Of a stretch of DNA of 42,306 nt, positions 14,472-26,181 are shown piece by piece (position 1 is the stretch's first letter; each line of letters opens with the position of its first letter). The stretch is from contig CANFXM010000004.1 in the NCBI GenBank assembly GCA_947451045.1, positions 1-42,306 on the forward strand, written 5' to 3'. Source of the stretch: Actinomycetota bacterium (lineage in GTDB: Bacteria > Actinomycetota > Actinomycetes > Nanopelagicales > Nanopelagicaceae). A model generated the notes under the pieces. The model was not told where the DNA came from and did not search any database. It saw nothing but the letters and a program-made list of their open reading frames with translations. The position numbers were made by a program, and so were the translations under genes.

Positions 14472-15635
14472 GTGGATCTCTTTGAATACCAAGCCCGCGA
14501 TCTCTTTGAAAAACATGGAGTTCCTGTATTAGCAGCTGCGATTGCCCACACTGCAGATGAGGCAGAAGCTGCGGCAACAAAAATTGGCGGCAAAGTTGTT
14601 GTCAAAGCACAGGTAAAGGTCGGTGGTCGCGGTAAAGCTGGTGGCGTCAAGCTTGCAGAAAATTCAGCTGATGCGCGCGAAAAGGCGTCAGCAATTTTGG
14701 GAATGGATATTAAGGGACATGTTGTTCGCACTGTAATGATTGCAGCGGCAGCACCAATTGAATCCGAGTATTACTTGGCAATTCTGCTCGATCGTTCCAA
14801 TCGCACATTCTTAGTTATGGCATCTGTATCTGGTGGAATGGATATTGAAGAAGTTGCACGCACTGCACCAGAAAAATTAGCAAAGATTCCAGTATCTGCA
14901 ATTGAAGGAATAAAACCTTCAAAGGCTCAAGAGATAGTTAGTGCAGCAAAATTTCCTGGCGATGTTGCAGATCAAGTTGTCCAAGTTTTGCTTAAGCTAT
15001 GGGAAGTTTTTCAATCTGAGGATGCAACACTTGTTGAAGTCAACCCACTTGTTAAGACCAAAGATGGAAAAGTTATTGCGCTCGATGGCAAGGTAACACT
15101 TGATGAGAATGCAGGCTTTCGCCACCCAGACCACGAAGCTCTCATTGATCATGCCGCGACAAATGCCCTTGAAGCAGCAGCCAAGGAAAAAGATCTCAAC
15201 TATGTAAAACTCGAAGGTGAAGTTGGAATTATCGGTAACGGTGCTGGTCTGGTCATGAGCACGCTGGATGTTGTTGCTTATGCTGGTGAAAAGCATGGTG
15301 GAGTTCGTCCAGCAAACTTCCTCGACATTGGAGGCGGAGCTTCTGCTGAAGTTATGGCTAACGGACTTTCAATCATTTTGGGTGACAAAGATGTGAAGAG
15401 CGTATTCGTCAATGTATTTGGTGGGATTACGGCGTGTGACGCCGTTGCAAATGGAATTGTGCAAGCCCTTGAACTACTTGGAGATAAAGCAACCAAACCA
15501 ATAGTTGTGCGCCTCGATGGAAACAATGTTCTTGAAGGTCGTGCGATTCTTAATAAAGCTGCGCATCCATTGATTGAACAGGCAGAAACTATGGATGGAG
15601 CGGCAAATCGTGCCGCAGAATTGGCGGCCAAGTAA
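14472..15635 (+). CDS. sucC: Succinyl-CoA ligase subunit beta; GTG start
   Basis: [36 protein letters not shown]. Confidence 0.97.
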   Translation: MDLFEYQARDLFEKHGVPVLAAAIAHTADEAEAAATKIGGKVVVKAQVKVGGRGKAGGVKLAENSADAREKASAILGMDIKGHVVRTVMIAAAAPIESEYYLAILLDRSNRTFLVMASVSGGMDIEEVARTAPEKLAKIPVSAIEGIKPSKAQEIVSAAKFPGDVADQVVQVLLKLWEVFQSEDATLVEVNPLVKTKDGKVIALDGKVTLDENAGFRHPDHEALIDHAATNALEAAAKEKDLNYVKLEGEVGIIGNGAGLVMSTLDVVAYAGEKHGGVRPANFLDIGGGASAEVMANGLSIILGDKDVKSVFVNVFGGITACDAVANGIVQALELLGDKATKPIVVRLDGNNVLEGRAILNKAAHPLIEQAETMDGAANRAAELAAK

Positions 15636-16517
15636 ATGTCTATTTTTCTCAATCAAACAAGCACTGTAATTGTGCAAGGCATGACTGGATCAGAAGGAAC
15701 TAAACACACTCGTCGCATGCTCGCTTCCGGCACAAAAGTTGTCGGAGGAGTGACACCTGGTAAAGGTGGCCAAGTTATCGATATCGATGGTCATCAATTG
15801 CCTGTGTTCAATAGTGTTGCAGAAGCAATTGCAGCAACTAAAGCTAGCGTTTCGGTTGTCTTCGTTCCACCAAAGTTTGCTAAAGCAGCAGTTATCGATG
15901 CAATTGATGCAGCGATGCCACTCGTTGTTGTTATTACCGAAGGTATTCCAGTTCATGATTCTGCAAGTTTTTATGCACACGCACTTGCAAAGGGAACTAC
16001 TCGAATTATCGGTCCAAATTGCCCAGGAATTATTAGCCCAGGAAAATCAAATGTTGGAATTATTCCTGCCGATATAACAGGTGCTGGACCAATCGGCTTG
16101 GTTTCAAAATCAGGCACTCTGACATATCAGATGATGTTTGAACTTCGCGATATTGGTTTTAGCACTGCAGTTGGAATCGGTGGAGATCCAGTTATTGGTA
16201 CTACTCATATTGATTGCTTGCGTGCATTCCAAGATGATCCTGATACAAAAGCCATCGTCATGATTGGTGAAATTGGTGGCGATGCCGAAGAGCGTGCAGC
16301 TGCTTTCATCAGCGAGTATGTAACTAAACCAGTTGTCGGTTATGTCGCTGGATTTACTGCTCCTGAAGGTAAAACTATGGGTCATGCTGGGGCGATAGTT
16401 TCTGGTTCATCTGGAACCGCACAAGGAAAGAAAGATGCGCTTGAAGCAGCAGGAGTTCAAGTCGGAAAAACTCCGAGTGAAACAGCGCGATTGATGCGCG
16501 CGATTTTAGAGCGCTAG
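15636..16517 (+). CDS. sucD: Succinyl-CoA ligase subunit alpha
   Basis: [46 protein letters not shown]. Confidence 0.97.
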   Translation: MSIFLNQTSTVIVQGMTGSEGTKHTRRMLASGTKVVGGVTPGKGGQVIDIDGHQLPVFNSVAEAIAATKASVSVVFVPPKFAKAAVIDAIDAAMPLVVVITEGIPVHDSASFYAHALAKGTTRIIGPNCPGIISPGKSNVGIIPADITGAGPIGLVSKSGTLTYQMMFELRDIGFSTAVGIGGDPVIGTTHIDCLRAFQDDPDTKAIVMIGEIGGDAEERAAAFISEYVTKPVVGYVAGFTAPEGKTMGHAGAIVSGSSGTAQGKKDALEAAGVQVGKTPSETARLMRAILER

Positions 16518-16523
16518 CGCACA

Positions 16524-17615
16524 ATGTTTCAGCGCGTACTTGCCGTTACTTTGGCTCAAGTATTGCGCAGTATCGCACTTGTACTTCTTCCAATTTCTTT
16601 TCTGACACTTATTGCTTGGTCTACCGCAGGAAGCGCAAGTGGAAATACAAGTGATCCAATGCGCGCATCATTATGGATTTGGTTAGCTTTTCATCACCTT
16701 CCATTTTCGTTATCGCTACCTCCTGCAGGAACGCCCGGTTACCTTTCATATTTACCTTTAGGTGCCGTAATTTTTCCTATTCTGGCAATTCGAAGTGGAT
16801 TCTCAAGAACATTAGACCGATTAGATAATGATGTTTCACTAATTACACTTGCACGAATTCTCTTTACGATTGAGTACTCGGTTATAAGTATGTTTTTGGC
16901 CTACGCAAGCTCCTCGCAAGGAATCACTCCGCAATGGTATTTCGCACCGCTCATCATTCTTCCATTAGTTCTATTGACGACATTGAGTGCAGGTCGACGT
17001 ATTGTCTATTCTCAAGCGCTCCTTTTCGGTTCGCGCGCAATGTCATTCTTGCTTGGAATGAGCTCCATAATCTTTGGAATTTCAATCTTTATGCATCTAA
17101 GCACAGTGAAAAATCTAACCACAGTTTTGGCTCCAGGATTTCTTGGCGGGATTCTCTTATTGCTTGTTAATATTCTCTACATTCCAAATGCGGTTGTCGC
17201 AACGCTTTCGTATTGCGCTGGCTCTGGCTTTGCAATAGGAAGTGGAACATTAGTTGCTCCTTGGACACATCGACTTGCGCAAATTCCAGCTATTCCATTA
17301 CTTGGTGCCGTACCAACTGAAAAATCACCTTGGTCAATGCTTTCAATTCTTGTAGTCATAGCAATTGGAGTCTTGCTAACAACCTGGACTATTCAATTGA
17401 GCGGTCGTACGCTTTTTCAAAGTTATTTTCTTACTTCAATAGTGACGCTTCTTCTAGCTGCATTGAGTAGTGGAGCTTTACTGACAAACACCCTCGATAG
17501 TGTTGGAGTATCTCTCTGGAAGTTTCCCTTAGTTTTGATTGCTGAAATTGGAATCGGTATTGCTTTAGCGATTTTTCTTCCGCGTCTCTCTATTCGAAAT
17601 CCATTGAAAAGGTGA
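16524..17615 (+). CDS. Polytopic membrane protein, PerM/DUF6350-like
   Basis: Multiple TM segments; sits between sucD and purN as in actinobacterial sucCD-perM-purNH synteny; family assignment mainly positional. Confidence 0.75.
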   Translation: MFQRVLAVTLAQVLRSIALVLLPISFLTLIAWSTAGSASGNTSDPMRASLWIWLAFHHLPFSLSLPPAGTPGYLSYLPLGAVIFPILAIRSGFSRTLDRLDNDVSLITLARILFTIEYSVISMFLAYASSSQGITPQWYFAPLIILPLVLLTTLSAGRRIVYSQALLFGSRAMSFLLGMSSIIFGISIFMHLSTVKNLTTVLAPGFLGGILLLLVNILYIPNAVVATLSYCAGSGFAIGSGTLVAPWTHRLAQIPAIPLLGAVPTEKSPWSMLSILVVIAIGVLLTTWTIQLSGRTLFQSYFLTSIVTLLLAALSSGALLTNTLDSVGVSLWKFPLVLIAEIGIGIALAIFLPRLSIRNPLKR

Positions 17616-18175
17616 AGAAGTTAGTAATCCTTGCCTCAGGAAATGGAAGTCTGGCACAAGCAATCATTGAGAATTTAGGCATTGAGGCTCATATTATTGC
17701 TGTGGTTTCAGATCGAAATGATGCATTTGTATTAGATCGTGCTCGTAAGCATTCTATTCCAACCCAAGTAATTGAGATGAAGAGTGATCGAGATAGATGG
17801 AATCAAGAAATTATTGACTGCATAACGAAATTGAATCCAGACCTTGTTGTAAGCGCTGGTTTTATGCGCATCTTATCTCCAGAATTTGTTCGTAAGTTTC
17901 CAACAATAAATAGCCACCCAGCACTCTTGCCACAATTTCCAGGGGCCCATGCCGTTCGAGATGCACTTGCCGCCGGCGTAAATGTCACAGGAACAACAAT
18001 TCATTGGGTAGATGAAGGCATAGATACAGGAAAAATAATTATGCAAGCGCAAGTTTCGATATTTCCTGGAGATAATGAGGCATCTCTCCATGAGAGAATT
18101 AAGGAAGTTGAAAGAGGTCTCATAGTCGCGGCCATAAAGGAAGTATTACCAACACTGGAGTCACGCAATGGCTGA
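17612..18175 (+). CDS. purN: Phosphoribosylglycinamide formyltransferase; GTG start
   Basis: [46 protein letters not shown]. Confidence 0.96.
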   Translation: MKKLVILASGNGSLAQAIIENLGIEAHIIAVVSDRNDAFVLDRARKHSIPTQVIEMKSDRDRWNQEIIDCITKLNPDLVVSAGFMRILSPEFVRKFPTINSHPALLPQFPGAHAVRDALAAGVNVTGTTIHWVDEGIDTGKIIMQAQVSIFPGDNEASLHERIKEVERGLIVAAIKEVLPTLESRNG

Positions 18176-19706
18176 TCGCAAAGTAATTCGAAGAGCGCTT
18201 ATAAGTGTCTATGACAAGCACAGGCTATTAGAAATTGGAAAAATACTCACTGATGCTGGAGTAGAAATTCTTTCAACTGGATCAACCGCAAAAAATTTAG
18301 CAGCCGCAGGGATACCTGTTACTGAAGTGAGCTCATATACAGGTTTCCCAGAAATAATGGGTGGCCGAGTAAAGACACTGCATCCTCGAGTTCATTCAGG
18401 AATTTTGGCTGATCAAAATAATCCTGAACACATGCAAGCCATCAAGGATTTAGATATTGAGCCTTTTGATTTAGTAATCATCAATCTTTATCCGTTCGCA
18501 GCCACAATTGCATCGGGAGCAGATTTTGCCGAATGCATCGAACAAATCGATATTGGTGGCCCATCAATGTTGCGCGGAGCTGCAAAAAATCATGGTTCTG
18601 TTGCAGTTCTCAGCAGTACTTCTCAATACGACTTACTTATCTCTGCTATCAAAGCGGGGGGATTTAGTGCACAGGAGCGCCAAAGCTTAGCCAGAGATGT
18701 TTTTCGAACAACAGCTGAATATGACCTCACCATTGCAACGTGGTTAGATCAAAGCGAAACACTTCCAGAATGGTTTGGTCGGATATGGCATCGCGAAAAT
18801 ACTTTACGCTACGGTGAAAATCCACATCAAAGTGCGGCCATTTATTCAGGTGGTCCCGCAGGAATCGTGGGCGCCAAACAATTACATGGCAAAGAGATGT
18901 CTTTCAATAATTACACAGATGCAGATGCAGCATGGCGATCAGTATTAGATCACCGAGATCCAGCAGTTGCAATCATGAAGCATGCCAACCCTTGCGGAAT
19001 AGCTGTAAGTGAATTAGGAGTAGGTGTTGCATATCAGGCTGCACATGAGTGCGATCCGGTGTCGGCTTTTGGTGGAGTAGTGGCTGCTAATCGAATCGTC
19101 ACTGTAGAGATGGCACAACCGCTTTCTCAAATTTTTACTGAAGTCATTATTGCTCCGGGGTATGAACCTGAAGCGCTAGAAATACTTTCAAAAAAACCAT
19201 CAATTCGTATTTTGCAATGCGATGTGCCAACTATCAATCCAATTGAAATTCGCCCAGTATCCGGGGGAGTATTGCTACAAAATACTGATCTCTTGAATGC
19301 ACCTGGAGATGCAGCATCGCAGTGGCAGCAAGTGTGCGGTGAACCAGTAGATATTCAAACAATGAAAGATTTGGAATTCGCTTGGCGCAGTGTGCGTTCT
19401 GTAAAAAGTAACGCAATCTTGCTTGCAAAAAACTCTGCCTCTGTTGGAATTGGAATGGGTCAAGTCAACAGAGTTGATTCTGCAAAATTGGCAGTCGATC
19501 GAGCAGGTAATCGGGTCAAAGGAAGCGTCGCTGCAAGTGATGCGTTCTTCCCATTCGCTGATGGATTACAGATATTAATTGATGCTGGAATCACTGCAGT
19601 TGTGCAACCAGGTGGCAGCGTGCGCGACGAAGAAGTGATTGCGGCAGCCGCAAAGGCTGGAATTGCAATGTTTTTCACTGGTACAAGACATTTCTCTCAC
19701 GCCTAA
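18168..19706 (+). CDS. purH: Bifunctional AICAR formyltransferase/IMP cyclohydrolase
   Basis: [49 protein letters not shown]. Confidence 0.98.
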   Translation: MADRKVIRRALISVYDKHRLLEIGKILTDAGVEILSTGSTAKNLAAAGIPVTEVSSYTGFPEIMGGRVKTLHPRVHSGILADQNNPEHMQAIKDLDIEPFDLVIINLYPFAATIASGADFAECIEQIDIGGPSMLRGAAKNHGSVAVLSSTSQYDLLISAIKAGGFSAQERQSLARDVFRTTAEYDLTIATWLDQSETLPEWFGRIWHRENTLRYGENPHQSAAIYSGGPAGIVGAKQLHGKEMSFNNYTDADAAWRSVLDHRDPAVAIMKHANPCGIAVSELGVGVAYQAAHECDPVSAFGGVVAANRIVTVEMAQPLSQIFTEVIIAPGYEPEALEILSKKPSIRILQCDVPTINPIEIRPVSGGVLLQNTDLLNAPGDAASQWQQVCGEPVDIQTMKDLEFAWRSVRSVKSNAILLAKNSASVGIGMGQVNRVDSAKLAVDRAGNRVKGSVAASDAFFPFADGLQILIDAGITAVVQPGGSVRDEEVIAAAAKAGIAMFFTGTRHFSHA

Positions 19707-19718
19707 TAGGATACGAAC

Positions 19719-20558
19719 ATGAGCGCGACTATTTTGGATGGCAAAGCATTAGCTACTCAAATAAAGCAAGGGTTAGCTCTTCGAGTTGTTGCCCTAAAAG
19801 CAAAAGGTATTACCCCAGGACTTGGAACCATTCTCGTCGGTGATGATCCTGGTTCGCATTCCTATGTAGGTGGCAAGCATCGTGATTGTGCAGAAGTAGG
19901 TATTAATTCAATCCGAATTGATTTACCTGCTACCGCAACTGAGGCAGATGTACTTGCGGCAGTAAGAGATCTCAACTCTTCTAAAGAATGCACTGGTTAT
20001 ATTGTCCAGCTACCACTTCCACAAGGAATCAATACTCAGAAAGTTTTGGAAGCAATTGATCCAGATAAAGATGCCGATGGCCTGCATCCACTTAATTTAG
20101 GACGATTAGTAGCCGGCTATGATGCTCCATTGCCTTGCACGCCTCGTGGAATAGTTGAATTACTTCGCCATTACAAAATTAATTTAGATGGAGCAGAAGT
20201 AACGGTGATAGGTCGTGGCCTAACCGTTGGCCGACCATTAGGTTTATTACTGACTCGTCGTGCAGAAAATGCAACAGTGACATTGACGCATACGGGAACA
20301 AAAGATTTAGCAAAGCACACACGAGGTGCAGATATTGTTGTGGCCGCAATTGGCCAGACCCACTTCCTAAAAGCTGACATGATTAAGCCTGGTGCAACAC
20401 TTATCGATGTAGGTATCAGCCGCGGTGATTCAGGATTAAGCGGAGATATTTCACCAGAGGCTTATGCAATTGCGGGTTTTGTCTCACCTATGCCTGGTGG
20501 TGTTGGCCCAATGACGAGGGCAATGCTATTAACCAATGTGGTTGATGCATGCGACTAA
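19719..20558 (+). CDS. folD: Methylenetetrahydrofolate dehydrogenase/cyclohydrolase
   Basis: [41 protein letters not shown]. Confidence 0.97.
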   Translation: MSATILDGKALATQIKQGLALRVVALKAKGITPGLGTILVGDDPGSHSYVGGKHRDCAEVGINSIRIDLPATATEADVLAAVRDLNSSKECTGYIVQLPLPQGINTQKVLEAIDPDKDADGLHPLNLGRLVAGYDAPLPCTPRGIVELLRHYKINLDGAEVTVIGRGLTVGRPLGLLLTRRAENATVTLTHTGTKDLAKHTRGADIVVAAIGQTHFLKADMIKPGATLIDVGISRGDSGLSGDISPEAYAIAGFVSPMPGGVGPMTRAMLLTNVVDACD

Positions 20559-20776
20559 GAGATCGCACTGTTCGCATTGGCAGTTATGCAGTTGTTGCAA
20601 TCGGAGTCCTACTAGGAATTTTTAGCTTTGCGCGAACTGGCTCACTTTTGGTCGCACTAGGAACACTCGGAATAGCGGTAGATGCCCGTCACTCACGCAA
20701 GATCGAGTTTTTCTTGCCACTGGCAATAGCGTTGGCGCTCTTCGCTGTGGCAATAGCACTCCCGCATGGACGGTAG
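20549..20776 (+). CDS. Small membrane protein, DUF3017-like
   Basis: 75 aa with TM segments, 10-bp overlap with folD; DUF3017 proteins are typically next to folD in actinobacteria. Confidence 0.75.
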   Translation: MRLRDRTVRIGSYAVVAIGVLLGIFSFARTGSLLVALGTLGIAVDARHSRKIEFFLPLAIALALFAVAIALPHGR

Positions 20777-20782
20777 AGTTAC

Positions 20783-20794
20783 CTTGACGTCAAG
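20783..20794 (+). promoter_or_regulatory. Perfect palindrome in mdh upstream region (operator candidate)
   Basis: CTTGACGTCAAG, 12 bp perfect, 28 bp before the mdh start. Confidence 0.5.
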
Positions 20795-20822
20795 AGAGTT
20801 TTAAACGATAAAGGAGTACGCC

Positions 20823-21773
20823 ATGGGCGGAAAAGTAACAGTTGTAGGTGCAGGTTTTTATGGTTCAACAACAGCACTCCGATTAGCTGAATACAACATC
20901 TTTGACACAGTTGTACTTACCGATATCGTCGAAGGCAAGCCAGAAGGTTTGGCACTTGATATGAATCAATCTCGTTCAATTGAAGGTTTCGAAACAAAAA
21001 TTATTGGCGCAACAACCACTCCTGAAGGTGCCGGCTATGAAGCTACAGCTAATTCTGATGTAGTTGTTATTACTGCAGGACTTCCACGCAAACCTGGAAT
21101 GAGTCGCATGGATCTCATCGGCGTTAATGCAGGAATTGTGCGCGGAGTTGCAGAAAATATTGCAAAGCATTCACCAAAAGCAGTGATCATTGTGGTTTCA
21201 AATCCATTGGATGAAATGACAGCGCTTACTCAAATTGCTTCAAATTTCCCAAAGAATCGCGTAATGGGACAAGCGGGCATGCTCGACACTGCGCGTTTTA
21301 CAAATTTTGTGGCAGAAAAATTAGGCGTCAAAGTTAGTGCAGTCAAGACGCTGACACTTGGTTCTCATGGAGACACAATGGTTCCAGTACCAAGCCGTTG
21401 CACAGTTGATGGGAAAGCTTTGAGTCAACTCCTTTCACAAACAGAGATTGATGAATTAGTAGATCGCACTCGCAATGGTGGCGCAGAAGTTGTTGCGCTT
21501 CTTAAAACTGGTTCCGCATATTACGCACCATCGGCTGCTGCAGCTCGCATGGCTAAAGCTGTCATCGAAGATTCAGGTGCGGTTATGCCAGTGTGTGCAT
21601 GGGTCGATGGAGAATATGGAATCACTGGTGTTTATCTCGGCGTAGAAGCTGAGATTGGTCGCGAAGGAATCAAGAAAGTCGTTGAAAGTAAACTTACAGA
21701 TTCAGAAGTAAGCGCATTGAAAGCAGCAGCTGAAGCAGTTCGTGCAAAACAAGCAGATGTTCTAACACTCTAA
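20823..21773 (+). CDS. mdh: Malate dehydrogenase (LDH-like type)
   Basis: VTVVGAGFYGSTTALRLAE, ITAGLPRKPGMSRMDL, GSHGDTMVP; context with icd. Confidence 0.92.
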   Translation: MGGKVTVVGAGFYGSTTALRLAEYNIFDTVVLTDIVEGKPEGLALDMNQSRSIEGFETKIIGATTTPEGAGYEATANSDVVVITAGLPRKPGMSRMDLIGVNAGIVRGVAENIAKHSPKAVIIVVSNPLDEMTALTQIASNFPKNRVMGQAGMLDTARFTNFVAEKLGVKVSAVKTLTLGSHGDTMVPVPSRCTVDGKALSQLLSQTEIDELVDRTRNGGAEVVALLKTGSAYYAPSAAAARMAKAVIEDSGAVMPVCAWVDGEYGITGVYLGVEAEIGREGIKKVVESKLTDSEVSALKAAAEAVRAKQADVLTL

Positions 21774-21788
21774 GGAGAATGTAGTCAG

Positions 21789-23003
21789 ATGAATAAGATT
21801 AAAGTAGAAGGCACAGTTGTTGAATTAGACGGCGATGAAATGACTCGTATTATTTGGCACTTCATCAAAGATTCGCTTATCTTGCCTTACCTCGATATAA
21901 ATCTTGAGTACTACGACTTAGGCATGGAAAATCGCGATGCAACAAATGATCAAGTAACCATTGATTCAGCACATGCCATTCAAAAACATGGCGTAGGAGT
22001 CAAGTGTGCAACCATCACTCCAGATGAAGCGCGCGTAGCAGAATTTGGACTCAAGAAGATGTGGAAATCTCCTAACGGAACAGTCCGTAATATTCTTGGC
22101 GGTGTAATTTTCCGTGAGCCAATCATTATCAAAAATGTTCCCCGCCTCGTTCCTCACTGGACAAAGCCAATTGTCATCGGCCGTCACGCATTTGGTGACC
22201 AATATCGTGCGACAGATTTTCTAGTTCCAAGCGCTGGAAAATTGACCATGACATTTGTTCCAGAAGATGGCTCACAGCCAATGGAATTCAATGTCTTTGA
22301 TTTCCCTTCCTCAGGCATTGCTATGGGTATGTACAACCTTGATGCATCAATTCGCGATTTTGCTCGCGCATCAATGAATTACGGTCTCATTCGAAAATAC
22401 CCAGTATTTCTTTCCACAAAGAACACAATTCTCAAGGCTTATGACGGCCGTTTCAAAGATATTTTTGAAGAAATTTACCAAGCTGAATTCAAAGCTGATT
22501 TCGAAAAAGCAGGAATTTCTTATGAGCATCGCTTGATTGATGACATGGTTGCAACCGCCCTTCGCTGGGAAGGTGGCTATGTTTGGGCCTGTAAGAATTA
22601 CGATGGAGATGTTCAATCAGATACCGTTGCTCAGGGATATGGTTCTCTAGGTCTTATGACATCGGTACTTATGACACCAGATGGAAAGATTGTTGAATCA
22701 GAAGCGGCACATGGAACAGTGACACGTCACTACCGTGAACACCAAGCAGGTCGCGCAACATCAACTAATCCAATTGCATCAATCTTCGCGTGGACACAAG
22801 GATTAGCGCATCGTGCCAAACTTGATAACAATGCTGAATTAGCAAAATTCTGTGCCGCACTTGAACGAGTATGTATTGAAACTGTTGAGTCTGGAAAGAT
22901 GACTAAGGATCTTGCAATCCTTATCTCTAAAGATGCGCCGTGGCAAAATACTCAAGACTTCCTGGCTTCTATTGATGAAAATTTAAAGAAAGCGATGGCA
23001 TAG
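21789..23003 (+). CDS. icd: NADP-dependent isocitrate dehydrogenase (dimeric, eukaryote-like subfamily)
   Basis: [53 protein letters not shown]. Confidence 0.96.
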   Translation: MNKIKVEGTVVELDGDEMTRIIWHFIKDSLILPYLDINLEYYDLGMENRDATNDQVTIDSAHAIQKHGVGVKCATITPDEARVAEFGLKKMWKSPNGTVRNILGGVIFREPIIIKNVPRLVPHWTKPIVIGRHAFGDQYRATDFLVPSAGKLTMTFVPEDGSQPMEFNVFDFPSSGIAMGMYNLDASIRDFARASMNYGLIRKYPVFLSTKNTILKAYDGRFKDIFEEIYQAEFKADFEKAGISYEHRLIDDMVATALRWEGGYVWACKNYDGDVQSDTVAQGYGSLGLMTSVLMTPDGKIVESEAAHGTVTRHYREHQAGRATSTNPIASIFAWTQGLAHRAKLDNNAELAKFCAALERVCIETVESGKMTKDLAILISKDAPWQNTQDFLASIDENLKKAMA

Positions 23004-23068
23004 GACTTTTTTGAGGACTAACTCTCGTTCTTCTATTGTGCCCCTATAGCAAGAGGTCTAGTTTCCTA

Positions 23069-23096
23069 ATTACGTGAGCACTTAAGCACACGTAAT
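23069..23096 (+). promoter_or_regulatory. Inverted repeat in leader of aldehyde dehydrogenase gene
   Basis: ATTACGTG-N12-CACGTAAT immediately upstream of the AAGGAGA RBS. Confidence 0.5.
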
Positions 23097-23108
23097 AAGG
23101 AGAAAGCA

Positions 23109-24632
23109 ATGACCGATTTCGTTGCTCCAGGTTTACCTGGAAGCAAAGTTACATATTTATCACGCTATGACCATTGGATCAATGGAAAGTTCGTGAAACC
23201 TTCATCAGGTCAATATTTCGATAATGTCACACCGATTACAGGAAAAGTATTTTGTGATGTTGCCCGAGGAAATGCTGCAGATATTGATCTAGCACTAGAT
23301 GCAGCACATGCTGCGGCACCCGCATGGGGACGCACTTCTGCAACTGAACGCGCAATTATTCTAAATAAAATAGCTGATCGTATGGAAGCAAATGTTGAAG
23401 CAATCGCTGTTGCTGAAACATGGGAAAATGGAAAACCAATACGCGAAGCTCTTTATGTAGATATCCCACTTGCAATCGATCACTTCCGCTATTTCGCAGC
23501 AGCGATTCGCGCACAAGAAGGCTCCGCAGGTGAACTCGACCATGACACCGTCGCTTATCACTTCCACGAACCACTAGGAGTTGTTGGCCAAATTATCCCG
23601 TGGAACTTCCCAATTCTGATGGCAGTGTGGAAACTTGCACCAGCGCTAGCTGCAGGAAATTGCGTAGTTCTAAAGCCTGCAGAACAAACTCCAGTCTCTA
23701 TTCATTATTTGATGAGCATCATTGGTGATTTGTTACCAGATGGTGTTCTCAATATCGTCAATGGATTTGGTGTTGAAGTGGGTAAGCCACTTGCATCCTC
23801 TCCACGCATTGCAAAGATTGCATTTACGGGCGAGACCAGCACTGGCCGCCTCATCATGCAATATGCATCAGAGAACATCATTCCTGTCAGCCTCGAACTC
23901 GGTGGCAAGAGTCCTAATATTTTCTTTGCAGATGTTGCAGCAGAAAATGATGCGTTCTATGACAAAGCACTTGAAGGCTTCACAATGTTTGCCGTCAATC
24001 AAGGTGAAGTGTGTACTTGCCCTTCTCGTGGTCTCATCGACACAAAGATCTATGACAAGTTCTTGGGCGATGTCACAGCACGTACTCAAGCTATAAAGCA
24101 AGGTCACCCACTCGACCTATCGACGATGATCGGTGCCCAAGCTAGTAATGACCAACTAGAAAAGATTCTTTCCTATTTTGATATTGGAAAGAAAGAAGGA
24201 GCAAAAGTAATTACTGGTGGAACTCGTGCCGACCTTGGTGGCGAATTATCTGGTGGATATTACGTAACTCCAACAATCTTTGAAGGAAAGAACTCAATGA
24301 GAATTTTCCAAGAAGAGATCTTTGGTCCAGTTGTATCCGTAACAAAATTTGATGGATATGACGATGCTATGCAGATAGCAAATGACACCTTGTACGGACT
24401 CGGTGCCGGCGTATGGACTCGCGATATGAATACTGCATATCGCGCAGGACGTGAAATAAAGGCAGGACGTGTTTGGACAAATTGTTATCACGCATATCCT
24501 GCTGGCGCTGCCTTTGGTGGTTACAAAGCATCAGGAATTGGTCGTGAAAATCATAAGATGATGCTTGACCATTACCAACAGACAAAGAATCTGCTAGTTT
24601 CATATTCACCAAACAAACTCGGATTCTTCTAA
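23109..24632 (+). CDS. NAD-dependent aldehyde dehydrogenase (acetaldehyde dehydrogenase/ExaC-like)
   Basis: [45 protein letters not shown] catalytic Cys. Confidence 0.95.
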   Translation: MTDFVAPGLPGSKVTYLSRYDHWINGKFVKPSSGQYFDNVTPITGKVFCDVARGNAADIDLALDAAHAAAPAWGRTSATERAIILNKIADRMEANVEAIAVAETWENGKPIREALYVDIPLAIDHFRYFAAAIRAQEGSAGELDHDTVAYHFHEPLGVVGQIIPWNFPILMAVWKLAPALAAGNCVVLKPAEQTPVSIHYLMSIIGDLLPDGVLNIVNGFGVEVGKPLASSPRIAKIAFTGETSTGRLIMQYASENIIPVSLELGGKSPNIFFADVAAENDAFYDKALEGFTMFAVNQGEVCTCPSRGLIDTKIYDKFLGDVTARTQAIKQGHPLDLSTMIGAQASNDQLEKILSYFDIGKKEGAKVITGGTRADLGGELSGGYYVTPTIFEGKNSMRIFQEEIFGPVVSVTKFDGYDDAMQIANDTLYGLGAGVWTRDMNTAYRAGREIKAGRVWTNCYHAYPAGAAFGGYKASGIGRENHKMMLDHYQQTKNLLVSYSPNKLGFF

Positions 24633-24646
24633 AAAGTTAGGAAGTT

Positions 24647-25054
24647 ATGCAAATGTCTCTGCCGTCTCGTGTCGATGTAACTATCGAGGCGGCAGAGCTT
24701 TTGCTCAAGCTGACGAAAATAAATGGCCCGCTGATGTTTCATCAATCGGGAGGTTGTTGTGATGGCTCTTCTCCGATGTGTTTTCTTAAAGGTGAATTCC
24801 GCCTAGGTGGATCAGATGTATTACTTGTTGAATTGAATTTCGAAGGCCTGAGTGAGCCAATTTTTGTGTGGATTTCAGCGTCACAATTTGAATATTGGAA
24901 ACATACTCACCTGACTATTGATCTTGTGGATGGCCGAGGCGGGGGTTTCTCGTTGGAATCACCTGAAGGCAAACGTTTTCTCATACGTTCACGTCTTTTC
25001 AGTGATGAAGAATGGGCATTATTAGAAAATGCTCCACTAAAAACAGGAGCATAA
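24647..25054 (+). CDS. DUF779 family protein
   Basis: LMFHQSGGCCDGSSPMCF cysteine cluster; immediately downstream of aldehyde dehydrogenase as typical for DUF779. Confidence 0.85.
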   Translation: MQMSLPSRVDVTIEAAELLLKLTKINGPLMFHQSGGCCDGSSPMCFLKGEFRLGGSDVLLVELNFEGLSEPIFVWISASQFEYWKHTHLTIDLVDGRGGGFSLESPEGKRFLIRSRLFSDEEWALLENAPLKTGA

Positions 25055-25089
25055 AAAAATCCCCGCCAGTTACCCGGCGGGGATTTTTA
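25055..25089. terminator. Bidirectional Rho-independent terminator between convergent genes
   Basis: AAAATCCCCGCC-AGTTACCC-GGCGGGGATTTT with A tract on one side and T tract on the other. Confidence 0.92.
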
Positions 25090-25098
25090 GTAAAGCGA

Positions 25099-26181
25099 TT
25101 ACTTAATGCGCTCTCCAGTTGTTGCATTGAAGAGGTGAACTGCAGCAGGGTTGACGCCAACAGTGATTGTGTCGCCAGCCTTTGGTGGGTTCTTTGGATC
25201 CCAGCGAACAATTACTTGTGCGCCTTCATCACTTGCATTAGCAAACTTGACTGTTGAATCAGCAGGCTTTCCGTAGACGAATGCATCTGCACCAAGTTCT
25301 TCAACAACTTCTACGAGAACGTGGAAGCCAGTTGATGCTGGTGTGAAACCTTCTGGACGAATACCTACTGTGACATTTGATCCAGCGCTTGCAGGAACCG
25401 CAATAGCGAGATCTCCAAGCATTGCTTTGCCGCCACTTACTGGAGCTGTCAGCAAGTTCATTGCTGGTGATCCAATAAATCCTGCAACGAATGCATTTGC
25501 TGGATTGTCATAAAGATTACGAGGAGTATCAACTTGCTGAAGAAGTCCATCCTTCAACACTGCTACGCGATCACCCATAGTCATAGCTTCAACCTGGTCG
25601 TGAGTTACATAAACAGTTGTGATACCGAGGCGGCGCTGTAGCGCTGCAATTTGTGTACGAGTTGCAACACGCAACTTCGCATCAAGGTTTGATAGCGGTT
25701 CATCCATAAGGAATACCTGTGGTTCGCGAACAATTGCGCGACCCATAGCAACGCGCTGACGTTGTCCACCTGATAGAGCTTTTGGCTTGCGCTCTAGGTA
25801 TGGCTCAAGGTCGAGCAACTTTGCTGCTTCGCGAACACGACGATCGCGTTCTTCCTTTGGTGTTCCTGCAATTTTGAGAGCGAATCCCATGTTTTCTGCA
25901 ACTGTCATATGTGGGTAAAGAGCATATGACTGGAAAACCATTGCAATGTCACGATCTTTTGGTGCAACATTTGTTACATCACGATCGCCAATCAAGATAC
26001 GTCCGTTATCGATCTCTTCAAGTCCTGCCAACATACGAAGTGATGTTGACTTACCGCAACCTGATGGTCCAACAAGTACAAGAAATTCACCGTCATTAAC
26101 AGTGAGATTGAGTTTGTCGACTGCAGGTGCAGTTGTTCCTGGATAGATACGTGTAGCGGCTTCGAATACTACTGATGCCAT
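25099..26181 (-). CDS. UgpC/MsiK-family sugar ABC transporter ATP-binding protein (no permease adjacent)
   Basis: MASVVFEAATRIYPG start; GPSGCGKST, LSGGQRQRVAMGRAIVREP, DEPLSNLDAKLRV; annotated ORF N-terminal extension rejected. Confidence 0.93.
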   Translation of the reverse strand: MASVVFEAATRIYPGTTAPAVDKLNLTVNDGEFLVLVGPSGCGKSTSLRMLAGLEEIDNGRILIGDRDVTNVAPKDRDIAMVFQSYALYPHMTVAENMGFALKIAGTPKEERDRRVREAAKLLDLEPYLERKPKALSGGQRQRVAMGRAIVREPQVFLMDEPLSNLDAKLRVATRTQIAALQRRLGITTVYVTHDQVEAMTMGDRVAVLKDGLLQQVDTPRNLYDNPANAFVAGFIGSPAMNLLTAPVSGGKAMLGDLAIAVPASAGSNVTVGIRPEGFTPASTGFHVLVEVVEELGADAFVYGKPADSTVKFANASDEGAQVIVRWDPKNPPKAGDTITVGVNPAAVHLFNATTGERIK

